Part shown: positions 7,637-15,033 of the stretch, piece after piece
Numbering within the stretch: position 1 is the stretch's first letter
How the letters are laid out: the number at the start of each line of letters is the position of its first letter
Assembly (NCBI GenBank): GCA_012523605.1
Contig: JAAYTY010000014.1
Coordinates: 1-22,319, forward strand
Direction: 5' to 3'
Length of the DNA: 22,319 nt
From: Candidatus Fermentibacterota bacterium
GTDB lineage: Bacteria > Fermentibacterota > Fermentibacteria > Fermentibacterales > Fermentibacteraceae
Made by a program: the position numbers and the translations under genes
Notes under the pieces: generated by a model
Told to the model about the DNA's origin: nothing
Database searches by the model: none
Seen by the model: only the letters and a program-made list of their open reading frames with translations

Positions 7637-9063
7637 CTCGAAGCCAGCTCATCGACCAGCATCTGCAGCAGGCTCTGTGCGCCGTGGAAGACGGCTCTGA
7701 GCTGGAACGGGGACATGATGTTCGTGAACCTGTAGAGCAGGAAGGAAGGCCTCATGAAATACTTCGTGTAGGCCCGGCGGCGGAGGCTGGTGATCTGTTC
7801 CGCGCTCATTGTGAACGGGACGAAGCAGGGAGATTCGAGGAGCATGCCCTGATCCGCGAGACGGTCGGACATCCTTCCGAAGAGGCCCTTCTCCACACCC
7901 TTGTAGAGCGGCGTGCCGGGAAAGGGCGTGATGGGGAAGAATTCGACGGTGAAGGATCGGAGGGATTTGGCGAACCTGATCGTCTCGAGCCCCTCCTCGT
8001 ACGTCTCCCCGGGGATGCCGAAGATGTAGGTCGTGTGCGTTTTGATGCCGGCGGCATGCGCCATGCGCACGGCCAGCCGGATGCGCTCGACCTTCTCCCG
8101 CTTGAGCAGGGTGTCGAGATTCTTCTGGACACCGCTCTCCACCCCGAAGTTGATGCACCAGCAGCCGGCGCGGGCCATGGCCCTGAGTATCCGAGGATCG
8201 ACCGCGTCGGCTCTGCACGAGCACCACCAGCGAACCTTCAGCCCCCGCCTCGCTATCTCGTCACAGATGGCGTAGGTGTGCGCATGGCTATAGGTGAAGT
8301 GCTCGTCCCAGAACTTGATCTCCCTGGCCCCGTACTGGCGGACGTACTTCTCCATCTCGTCCACCACAAGCTTCGGGTCGCGCAGCCTGATGCGCCTGCC
8401 GTACATCTTGTAGCAGTATAGACATCCGCCGGTGCAGCCCCTGCTCGCAAGCATCTGCACCACGGGGACCGTGGATACCTGCTCGAAGCTGGGGAAGTAC
8501 TTCTCCATCTCCGAAAGCTCGACGGCTGGAAAGGGAAGGGCGTCCAGATCCTCGATCACAGGCCTGGGGGGATTGATGACGATCCCGCCGTCGCGCCTGC
8601 GCCAGGCGAGCCCCTCGATTCCGCCGAAGTCGCGGCTCCCACTGGAGAACTCCCTCATCAGCTCCGTGGTCGTGTACTCGCCCTCGCCCACAACGACGGC
8701 ATCGAGGGCCGGGCAGTCCTTCATGAGAACCTCGGGCATGGCCGATGCACCGTGCCCGCCGATGAAGGACAGCCCTTCCGGACAGGCCTTCCTGAACGCC
8801 TCTATGAACGGCTTTGCGGTGTCCCAAAGGATGGATATGACATAGAGCCCCGCCGCATCTGCCCGGAACTCGAGCACGCGGCGGAGCATCTCTTCGTTCG
8901 AGTAGAAGTAGCCCTCGAGGAAGAGGATCTCGTGACCGGCCTTCCGCAGAGCCGCGGCGACGTACTGCATGCCGGGGGTAGGCCAGCAGCCGGCGATGCC
9001 CCTGGTGTCACGAGCCCTGATGTACTCCTTGCCCCAGTGAGGGACGACAAGAGCTATTCGCAA
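7603..9063 (-). CDS. B12-binding-domain radical SAM protein
   Basis: The 486-residue enzyme has two recognisable parts. Residues 1-150 form a cobalamin-binding-like Rossmann domain (GMQYVAAALRKAGHEILFLEG; FIGGHGASAMPE; VVGEGE), and the radical SAM core follows with Cys210, Cys214 and Cys217 in RGCTGGCLYCYK (CxxxCxxC), which would bind a 4Fe-4S cluster. GVESG and FGIPGETYEE are typical later core motifs. Many relatives with this layout methylate or otherwise modify lipids, hopanoids, bacteriochlorophylls or antibiotics; the N-terminal domain lacks an obvious DxHxxG motif, so cobalamin binding may be lost or base-off. The start is TTG, with GGAGTG seven bases upstream. It lies 17 bases after clpB and runs into the glycosyltransferase genes, so I infer a role in modifying the same glycan or lipid. 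Confidence 0.88.
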   Translation of the reverse strand: MRIALVVPHWGKEYIRARDTRGIAGCWPTPGMQYVAAALRKAGHEILFLEGYFYSNEEMLRRVLEFRADAAGLYVISILWDTAKPFIEAFRKACPEGLSFIGGHGASAMPEVLMKDCPALDAVVVGEGEYTTTELMREFSSGSRDFGGIEGLAWRRRDGGIVINPPRPVIEDLDALPFPAVELSEMEKYFPSFEQVSTVPVVQMLASRGCTGGCLYCYKMYGRRIRLRDPKLVVDEMEKYVRQYGAREIKFWDEHFTYSHAHTYAICDEIARRGLKVRWWCSCRADAVDPRILRAMARAGCWCINFGVESGVQKNLDTLLKREKVERIRLAVRMAHAAGIKTHTTYIFGIPGETYEEGLETIRFAKSLRSFTVEFFPITPFPGTPLYKGVEKGLFGRMSDRLADQGMLLESPCFVPFTMSAEQITSLRRRAYTKYFMRPSFLLYRFTNIMSPFQLRAVFHGAQSLLQMLVDELASRWRKPTRQCSA

Positions 9064-9080
9064 GAGGGAACACTCCGGTT

Positions 9081-11690
9081 TCAGGCCTGCCCGGGGGGCG
9101 CGGCCTCCCCGGAAGCCTCGAAGAACAACTCGCCTCCGGCCGCCCTCAGCCTGACAGCCTGCCCGGGCAGAACGGACCCCTCCAGCACCCTGCGGGCAAG
9201 CTCGTTCTGTACCTGCTTCTGTATCAGGCGCTTGAGTGGCCTCGCGCCATAGACAGGATCATACCCGAGGTCCGCGAGCAGGTCAAGCGCGTCGCTGTCG
9301 GCATCCACGCGCATGCCGGACCCCGCCAGCAGCTCGTTCAGCCTCTCGATCTGGAGCGCCACGATCCTCCTGATGTCCTCCCTCCCCAGCGGGCGGAAGA
9401 CTATCACGTCGTCGATCCTGTTCAAGAATTCCGGCCTGAACAGCGACTCCAGCTCCCGCCGGGCCCTGGCCGCCATAGCGGCGTAGTCGGAGGTTCCTGC
9501 CATGGCGGCGATCCAGTCGCTCCCGAGGTTGCTGGTCATTATCAGCACGCAGTTCCTGAAGTCCACGGTCCGTCCCTGCCCGTCCGTGAGCCGGACTTCG
9601 TCGAGGATCTGGAGAAAGATGTTGAACACGTCAGGATGAGCCTTCTCCAGTTCGTCGAGCAGGATCACCGAATAGGGCTTCCTTCTCACCGCCTCGGTCA
9701 GGTACCCGCCTTCCTCGAAGCCGACGTATCCGGGAGGGGCTCCGATGAGCCTCGAGACGGAGTGCTTCTCCATGAACTCGCTCATGTCCAGCCTCACCAT
9801 GGCCGAGTCGCTGTCGAACAGGAACCCGGCGAGGGCCCTCGCGAGCTCGGTCTTGCCGACTCCCGTAGGGCCCATGAAGATGAAGCTGCCCAAGGGCCTG
9901 GAAGGATCCTGCACTCCGGCCCGGGCTCGCCTGACGGCCTCGGAGACGGCGGACACCGCCTCGTCCTGGCCCACCACCCTCCTGTGGAGTTCCTCTTCCA
10001 TCCTCAGGAGCCTCGCCTTCTCGCTCTCCAGAATCCTGCTGACGGGCACGCCCGTCCATCTGGAGACGATCTCGGCTATGTGCTCTGGAGTGACCTCCTC
10101 GTCCAGCAGCTGGCCGGAAGCCCTCGCTTCTGCGAGCTTATCCCGCACCGCCGCCGCCTCCCGCTCGAGCTCCCTGAGCTTTCCGTAGCGTATCTCGGCG
10201 GCCTTCTGCAGATCGCCCGACCTCTGGGCCTGCGCCTCCTCGGCCTTGAGCTCCTCCCCTCTCCTCGCAAGCGAGGAGGACTTCTCCACGAGCTCCTTCT
10301 CGGCCCGCCACCTCTTCTCGAGGCTGTCGCGCCTCTCCGCGAGAGAGGCCAGCTCCTCCTCGATCACGGCCTGCCTCTGCTTCGAAGCCCTGTCCTTCTC
10401 GCGCCTGAGCCCCTCGCGCTCGATCTGGAGCTGAAGCATCCTTCTGGAAACCTCGTCGAGCTCGGCCGGCCTGCTGTCGATCTCGATCCTGAGCCAGCTC
10501 GCGGCCTCGTCCACGAGATCTATCGCCTTGTCGGGAAGGAACCTGCCGGACACGTACCTGTCCGAGAGAGTGGCGGCCGAAACGAGGGCGGCATCCTGTA
10601 TTCTTATGCCGTGATGAGTCTCGTACCGCTCCCTTAGACCTCTGAGAATGCTTATGGTCTCCTCCACTCCCGGGGGATCGACCATCACCGGCTGGAACCG
10701 TCTCTCCAACGCCGCGTCCTTTTCGATGTGCTTCCTGTACTCGTCGAGCGTCGTCGCGCCGATGCAGTGCAGATCGCCTCGCGCGAGGGCGGGTTTGAGC
10801 ATGTTCCCGGCGTCCACGGCGCCCTCCGCCGCCCCCGCTCCCACGAGGGTGTGGAGTTCGTCTATGAAGAGGATGATACCTCCATCCGATGATGTTATCT
10901 CGTTAAGGACGGACTTGAGCCTCTCCTCGAACTCGCCTCTGTACTTGGCTCCGGCGACCAGTGCTCCCATGTCGAGCGCCAGCAGGCGCCTGTCCTTCAG
11001 ATTCTCGGGAACGTCGCCCGCCGCGATCCTCCCGGCGAGGCCCTCGACGATGGCGGTCTTGCCGACGCCAGGCTCCCCGAGAAGGACGGGGTTGTTCTTC
11101 CTCCTCCTTCCCAGCACCTGCATCACGCGCCTTATCTCCTCGTCCCTCCCGATTACAGGGTCCAGCTTCTGCTGTCTCGCGAGGAGAGTCAGGTCGCGGG
11201 TGTAGCGGGACAAGGAGTCGTAGTTCTCCTCGGCGCTCTCGGACGAGGCTCTCGAAGAGCCCCTCACCTCCGCCAGAGCCCTGAGAAAGTCGTCGGGCGA
11301 CACCCCGGCATCCCTGGCAAGCGAAGCCGAAGTCTCGTCCTCCTCGATCAGAGCGAGGAACAGATGCTCCACCGCCGTGAAGTCGTCCCTGAGGCGTGCG
11401 GCTTCGGCCTCCGCCCTGGACAGGACCTTCTGCATTCTCGAAGAGAGGGCGGGCTCGGAGCCTCCCGCGGATCTCGGGAGCGTCCTGAGAGCCTGCCTGG
11501 TCGCATCGAGCAGAGCCGTCCTGTCGGCCCCCATCCTGGACAGCGCCGATGCCACCACTCCCTCTGTGTCCGAGAGCAGGGCCGCCAGAAGGTGCAGGGG
11601 AACGACTTCGGGATTGCCCGAATCCCTTGCGCCTGCCGCCGCGGACTGCAGTGCATCCCTGGCCTTTATCGTCATTCTGTCCAGCTTCAT
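9081..11690 (-). CDS. clpB: ClpB chaperone (AAA+ disaggregase)
   Basis: This is a full-length (869 residue) ClpB. The N-domain (about 1-145) is followed by AAA-1 with Walker A GEPGVGKT (205-212) and Walker B IILFIDE (272-278). A charged coiled-coil middle domain covers about 400-525, and AAA-2 has Walker A GPTGVGKT (607-614). The sensor and arginine-finger regions (GATTLDEYRKHIEKDAALERRF; LFRPEFLNRID) are intact. ClpB works with DnaK in the cytosol to pull proteins out of aggregates by threading them through its hexameric pore. The middle domain separates it from ClpA and ClpC. ATG at 11690 has a GGAAGGAAGGG ribosome binding site. It heads the run that continues into the radical SAM and glycosyltransferase genes with a 17-base gap. 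Control elements upstream are described separately. Confidence 0.97.
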   Translation of the reverse strand: MKLDRMTIKARDALQSAAAGARDSGNPEVVPLHLLAALLSDTEGVVASALSRMGADRTALLDATRQALRTLPRSAGGSEPALSSRMQKVLSRAEAEAARLRDDFTAVEHLFLALIEEDETSASLARDAGVSPDDFLRALAEVRGSSRASSESAEENYDSLSRYTRDLTLLARQQKLDPVIGRDEEIRRVMQVLGRRRKNNPVLLGEPGVGKTAIVEGLAGRIAAGDVPENLKDRRLLALDMGALVAGAKYRGEFEERLKSVLNEITSSDGGIILFIDELHTLVGAGAAEGAVDAGNMLKPALARGDLHCIGATTLDEYRKHIEKDAALERRFQPVMVDPPGVEETISILRGLRERYETHHGIRIQDAALVSAATLSDRYVSGRFLPDKAIDLVDEAASWLRIEIDSRPAELDEVSRRMLQLQIEREGLRREKDRASKQRQAVIEEELASLAERRDSLEKRWRAEKELVEKSSSLARRGEELKAEEAQAQRSGDLQKAAEIRYGKLRELEREAAAVRDKLAEARASGQLLDEEVTPEHIAEIVSRWTGVPVSRILESEKARLLRMEEELHRRVVGQDEAVSAVSEAVRRARAGVQDPSRPLGSFIFMGPTGVGKTELARALAGFLFDSDSAMVRLDMSEFMEKHSVSRLIGAPPGYVGFEEGGYLTEAVRRKPYSVILLDELEKAHPDVFNIFLQILDEVRLTDGQGRTVDFRNCVLIMTSNLGSDWIAAMAGTSDYAAMAARARRELESLFRPEFLNRIDDVIVFRPLGREDIRRIVALQIERLNELLAGSGMRVDADSDALDLLADLGYDPVYGARPLKRLIQKQVQNELARRVLEGSVLPGQAVRLRAAGGELFFEASGEAAPPGQA

Positions 11691-11819
11691 GGCTCCAACC
11701 CTTCCTTCCGGACAGATCCTCCCGATCCAATGCCTTCATTCCCGGCGTCGTCCGTTCAGCAATCCGGAGTAGCAAGATGCCGGCCACTCTCCGGATGCCG
11801 AAAAACACGTCCATGTCGT

Positions 11820-11853
11820 TTCATGGCATGAACATAAGGGATTGCATGGCATG
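11820..11853. promoter_or_regulatory. Duplicated CATGGCATG element in the clpB divergent region
   Basis: CATGGCATG occurs at 11822-11830 and again at 11845-11853, 23 bases apart, about two helical turns. The first copy is the centre of a 13-base near-palindrome, TTCATGGCATGAA (11820-11832). It lies 130-160 bases upstream of clpB and 115-145 bases upstream of the divergent dehydrogenase gene. The arrangement resembles a two-site operator, but it matches neither CIRCE nor HAIR, and the regulator is unknown. Confidence 0.35.
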
Positions 11854-11904
11854 GGCGCATCCCTCATCGGACCCTCCTGTCCGCGCCATTCTGGCCGCGG
11901 CTTC

Positions 11905-11933
11905 TTTACCGCGATGCCGTTCTTCACTAGCAT
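11905..11933 (+). promoter_or_regulatory. Sigma-70-type promoter for the dehydrogenase operon
   Basis: TTTACC (11905-11910) and TAGCAT (11928-11933) are separated by 17 bases, each matching four of six consensus positions. Transcription would start near 11940, leaving a short leader before the ATG at 11967. An overlapping TATCTT at 11933-11938 is an alternative -10. The rest of the 11691-11966 gap contains no gene. Confidence 0.45.
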
Positions 11934-11966
11934 ATCTTTTCTTCGATGGAGAAAACGGAGGTTCGC

Positions 11967-12968
11967 ATGGTCCGTGTCGGCGTCATCGGGCTGGGTTACT
12001 GGGGGCCGAACCTGGTGCGGAACCTCGCCGCCAACGGCAGATGCGGCAGGATCGTGATATGCGACAGGAACCCGGCCAGGCTCGAGCTGATAGGCGGCAG
12101 GTTTCCCGGCCTGGACAGGACGACGTGCTGTCAGGACCTCATCAACGATCCCGAGATAGACGCGCTGGTCATCGCCACGGAGGTGCTGTCGCACTACCCC
12201 CTCGCGAAGACGGCCCTCCTTGCGGGCAAGCATGTCTTCGTCGAGAAGCCCTTCGCATCCAGCGTGGCCGAGGCCGAGGAGCTGGTCGAGCTGGGCGGAA
12301 GGTCCGGCCTGGTCACCATGGTGGGCCACACCTTCCTCTACTCCCCGCCCGTTCTAAAGACGAAGGAGATCATAGACTCCGGCGAGCTCGGCGACATCCA
12401 GTTCCTCACCTCGACCAGGGTCAACCTGGGCCTCCATCAGAAGGATGTTTCGGTAGTCTGGGACCTCGCTCCACACGACTTTTCGATGCTCTTCTACTGG
12501 CTGGGCAGGGAGCCCGACTTCATCAGGGCCTTCGGAAGCGATTTCGTCCTCGAGGGCATCCCCGACGTCGCGTTCATCGACCTGGGCTTTCCCGGCGGCG
12601 TCATCGCGAATGTCCAGCTCTCCTGGCTCTCACCATCGAAGCTCAGGAAGACGGTCATCGTCGGCAGCAGGAAGATGCTCGTCTACGACGACACCGAGCC
12701 CGACGAGAAGATCAAGATATACGACAAGCGCGTCGACGTTATCGAACCGATGACCTTCGGCGAGTACCAGCTCAGCTACAGGTCCGGCGACATCCTCTCG
12801 CCGAAGCTCGACTCCTTCGAACCCCTGGCGGCCGAGATGGAGGACTTCCTGAGGTGCGTCGAGACCGGCGACACGCCGAGGTCCAGCGGTTACGGAGGTC
12901 TGGCCGTCGTGAAAGCGCTCGAGAAGGCCGACAGGAGCCTGTCGGAATCCATCTGGCGCAGGGACTGA
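11967..12968 (+). CDS. Gfo/Idh/MocA family NAD(P)-dependent oxidoreductase
   Basis: This 333-residue protein begins with the Rossmann motif GVIGLGYWGPN (glycines 8, 10, 13) and has the family's EKP signature (93-95) in HVFVEKPFASSV, with Lys94 expected in catalysis. The second domain has VNLGLHQKDVSVVWDLAPHDFSM, containing a conserved His and Asp, as in sugar-nucleotide dehydrogenases of surface polysaccharide pathways. Relatives oxidise or reduce a hydroxyl or keto group on a sugar, often a UDP-sugar; I infer but cannot prove that class of substrate. ATG at 11967 follows CGGAGG with five bases of spacing. It is first in a four-gene run, 11 bases before the ABC-like gene. It faces away from clpB and the glycosyltransferases and could supply sugars for them. 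Confidence 0.88.
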   Translation: MVRVGVIGLGYWGPNLVRNLAANGRCGRIVICDRNPARLELIGGRFPGLDRTTCCQDLINDPEIDALVIATEVLSHYPLAKTALLAGKHVFVEKPFASSVAEAEELVELGGRSGLVTMVGHTFLYSPPVLKTKEIIDSGELGDIQFLTSTRVNLGLHQKDVSVVWDLAPHDFSMLFYWLGREPDFIRAFGSDFVLEGIPDVAFIDLGFPGGVIANVQLSWLSPSKLRKTVIVGSRKMLVYDDTEPDEKIKIYDKRVDVIEPMTFGEYQLSYRSGDILSPKLDSFEPLAAEMEDFLRCVETGDTPRSSGYGGLAVVKALEKADRSLSESIWRRD

Positions 12969-12979
12969 GGTATCCCGAC

Positions 12980-13933
12980 TTGCCCCAGACCGGCCAGCCG
13001 GCCTTTCTGCTCCAGGCTACGGACATGAGGCCTCTTCGGGAATCCCGGCACCAGGTTGATATCGCCGTGCTGGGCGGCTCCGCCCTCGCCCTGGCCGGCG
13101 ACGGAACCGGCTTCGTGAACAGGTTCGCCAGGATGCTCGCGGGGCTCGAGAAGCCCTGGTGCGGCCGGATACGCCTCGGCAGGAACGGGGTCAGCGCCTT
13201 CGACAGGGCGTCGAGGAGGATAGTGGGGTTCGTTCCGGAGCGTCTCGAGGCCGCCCCGGGAATGACACCGCGGGGATATCTCACGCTCCTTTCCGCCGCA
13301 GCGGGGGTCGGGGGCGGAAAGGCGCTCGGAGCTCCGCAGGAGACGCTGAAGTGGTTCGGGATCGACCAGTACTCGGGTACACCGGTCGAGAATCTGCCCG
13401 GTGATGTGAGGTATGCCGTGGGTTTCGCGGGGGCATTGCTCCACAACCCCTCCGTGGTGATAGCCCAGGGTCCGGTTCCCGAGCTCGTCTTCCGCCAGCT
13501 GGAGGATCTGAAGTCCGTCGAAAAGGCGCTCGTCCTCTGCTGTGATGGAGTCGCCGGCATCCCTCCCTGCTCGGACAGGATCGCCCTCTGCTCGGAGTCG
13601 GATCTGGTCAGGACGGTTCCGGCCGGGGAGCTCGCGAGGCTCTGCTCGTCGTCCTCCGAGATCAGGGTCTCCTTCCATCCCCCGCTCCAGAGGAGGCTGA
13701 TGGAGGAGATTCCGGGGCTGGTCGCCCTCAACTCGATCGAGGGAGGCTGGGCTCTCAGGCACTCCAGCCCGGCTGCCGCCATCGGGGCTATTTCGGCCCT
13801 GGCTCGCGCGAACTCCAGGATGATCAGCTCCTTTTCCATAAGGCATCCCGCCATAGCAACGCTCATCAGGCTCTCGGAAGAGGATCTCGAGCCCGGACAG
13901 CCCGACCTCTTCGGCCGCGTGGAGGAGCCTTGA
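12980..13933 (+). CDS. ABC-transporter ATPase-like protein, catalytically degenerate
   Basis: The roughly 317-residue product aligns by eye to an ABC ATPase along its first 220 residues, but every ATPase motif is lost. The Walker A site (about 40-47) reads GDGTGFVN, with no lysine. The signature (139-142) is LPGD instead of LSGG. The Walker B/D-loop region (158-166) is SVVIAQGPV, without DEP. The H-loop area has no histidine. Flanking landmarks remain: MLAGLEKPWCGRIRLG, GFVPE, AGALLHNP, CSDRIALCS and AGELARLC. The C-terminal 95 residues are unassigned. TTG at 12980 (GAGG nine bases upstream) includes the first strand (FLLQATDMRPL); ATG at 13025 would cut it. The stop overlaps the TTG start of the next gene (TTGA), implying a complex with that membrane protein. 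The frame is intact and long, so I do not call it a pseudogene. Confidence 0.65.
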   Translation: MPQTGQPAFLLQATDMRPLRESRHQVDIAVLGGSALALAGDGTGFVNRFARMLAGLEKPWCGRIRLGRNGVSAFDRASRRIVGFVPERLEAAPGMTPRGYLTLLSAAAGVGGGKALGAPQETLKWFGIDQYSGTPVENLPGDVRYAVGFAGALLHNPSVVIAQGPVPELVFRQLEDLKSVEKALVLCCDGVAGIPPCSDRIALCSESDLVRTVPAGELARLCSSSSEIRVSFHPPLQRRLMEEIPGLVALNSIEGGWALRHSSPAAAIGAISALARANSRMISSFSIRHPAIATLIRLSEEDLEPGQPDLFGRVEEP

Positions 13934-14586
13934 GGATAGTGCCTCTGGTCTGGCGGAGGATGGCTTCGGCCTGTGTCTCCAGCCCCGCATTCTGGGCAGG
14001 CGCGGCGGGGATTCCCCTGCTGTGCGCGCTCCACTGGGGCGGAAACCCTGTCATGGCCGCCGCGGGGGCCCTCGCCTTCTCGGTGTCTTCCTCGGTCTCG
14101 CTGTGCTGGGCGGCCGGCCGGGCGAGGAGGGCCTTCGTCGCCGCTCTGGAACCCACCTGCGGAGGGTTAGCGCCCCTGGCGGCGGCCGAACTCTCGCTGC
14201 CCGTCCTGCTCGGGGCCGTGCTTTCGCTGGCAGTCATGGCTCTCCTGTCGCACTCCCGCGGCCAGACCCTCCCATGGCAGACATGGCCTGTGGCCGTGAT
14301 GTCGTCAGCGCTGGCCTCCTCCATCGCCTACCTGGCCGTGCGCCGGAGCGTGTTCCTCGCGGTGATCGCCTTGGCGGCACCCCTGCTCCTGGGATTCGTC
14401 CAGGATCCCCCGGGCATCGTGAGACTGGCGGCATGGCCCTCCCACGCCTTCCAGGCGGCATCCCGGGCATCCTCCGAGGGCGGTGGCATGCACCCCGACG
14501 CCTTCGTCGCGCTCGATACGGCTCTCGGCTCCGCCGGGTGCGCATTCGCAATTGCACGGATGCACGGAAGGAGGCTGCGCGGGTGA
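13930..14586 (+). CDS. Small multi-spanning membrane protein, possible ABC-2-like permease
   Basis: I do not recognise this 218-residue protein. It shows about six hydrophobic segments (near residues 20-35, 40-60, 80-105, 120-138, 143-158 and 190-208) with few charged residues between them, an arrangement like a minimal ABC-2-type permease. TTG start at 13930 has GGAGG at 13921-13925 and overlaps the previous stop; its own stop overlaps the GTG of the acetyltransferase gene. This coupling to an ABC ATPase-like gene is the main reason to suspect a transporter-derived complex. With a dead ATPase partner it may act as a scaffold, a channel or a sensor, or borrow an ATPase encoded elsewhere. Confidence 0.6.
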   Translation: MRIVPLVWRRMASACVSSPAFWAGAAGIPLLCALHWGGNPVMAAAGALAFSVSSSVSLCWAAGRARRAFVAALEPTCGGLAPLAAAELSLPVLLGAVLSLAVMALLSHSRGQTLPWQTWPVAVMSSALASSIAYLAVRRSVFLAVIALAAPLLLGFVQDPPGIVRLAAWPSHAFQAASRASSEGGGMHPDAFVALDTALGSAGCAFAIARMHGRRLRG

Positions 14587-15008
14587 TCAGGACGATGAGG
14601 CTCTCCGACTATCCCGCGCTGAGGAACCTCTGGGCCGGGTTCCCTGGAACCGCCGTGACGGCCGCCGACGAGCCCGACGGCTTCGCGGCCTTCCTCGAGC
14701 GGAACGGACCCCACTGCCTGGTCGCCGTCGAGGACGGACGGCTGGTCGGATCGGTCATGGCGGGGCACGACACCAGGAGAGGTTACATCTATCACCTGGC
14801 CGTCTCGACGGACATGCAGGGAAGGGGCACCGGTCGAGCCCTCATGGAGGAGGTCGAGAGAAGCCTGCTGAAGGCCGGCATCGAGAAGATCCACCTTTTC
14901 ATATATGTCGACAATCCCGCCAGGTGCTTCTACGAGAGGCTGGGCTGGCAGTACAGGACCGACATCGCGGTCATGAGCAAGATCCTGAGAAAGCCAGGTA
15001 TGGTCTAG
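14583..15008 (+). CDS. GNAT family N-acetyltransferase
   Basis: The 141-residue product is a compact single-domain GNAT. Motif A is YHLAVSTDMQGRGTGRALMEE, with the acetyl-CoA loop Q79-G-R-G-T-G84. Motif B follows as IHLFIYVDNPARCFYERLGW, with Tyr117 where many GNATs keep the general acid. The family transfers an acetyl group from acetyl-CoA to an amine on a small molecule, sugar or protein N-terminus; the acceptor is not evident. GTG at 14583 has AAGGAGG eight bases upstream and overlaps the previous stop, so it is the last gene of the dehydrogenase / ABC-like / membrane protein run. With a sugar dehydrogenase at the other end of the run, an amino-sugar acetyltransferase role is possible but unproven. 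Confidence 0.88.
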   Translation: MIRTMRLSDYPALRNLWAGFPGTAVTAADEPDGFAAFLERNGPHCLVAVEDGRLVGSVMAGHDTRRGYIYHLAVSTDMQGRGTGRALMEEVERSLLKAGIEKIHLFIYVDNPARCFYERLGWQYRTDIAVMSKILRKPGMV

Positions 15009-15009
15009 A

Positions 15010-15027
15010 CGGGGCCCGCAGACCCCG
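15010..15027. terminator. Short hairpin between convergent genes
   Basis: CGGGG (15010-15014) can pair with CCCCG (15023-15027) around an eight-base loop in the 25-base gap between two convergent genes. There is no T-run, so this is a weak candidate terminator. Confidence 0.25.
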
Positions 15028-15033
15028 GAGTCT

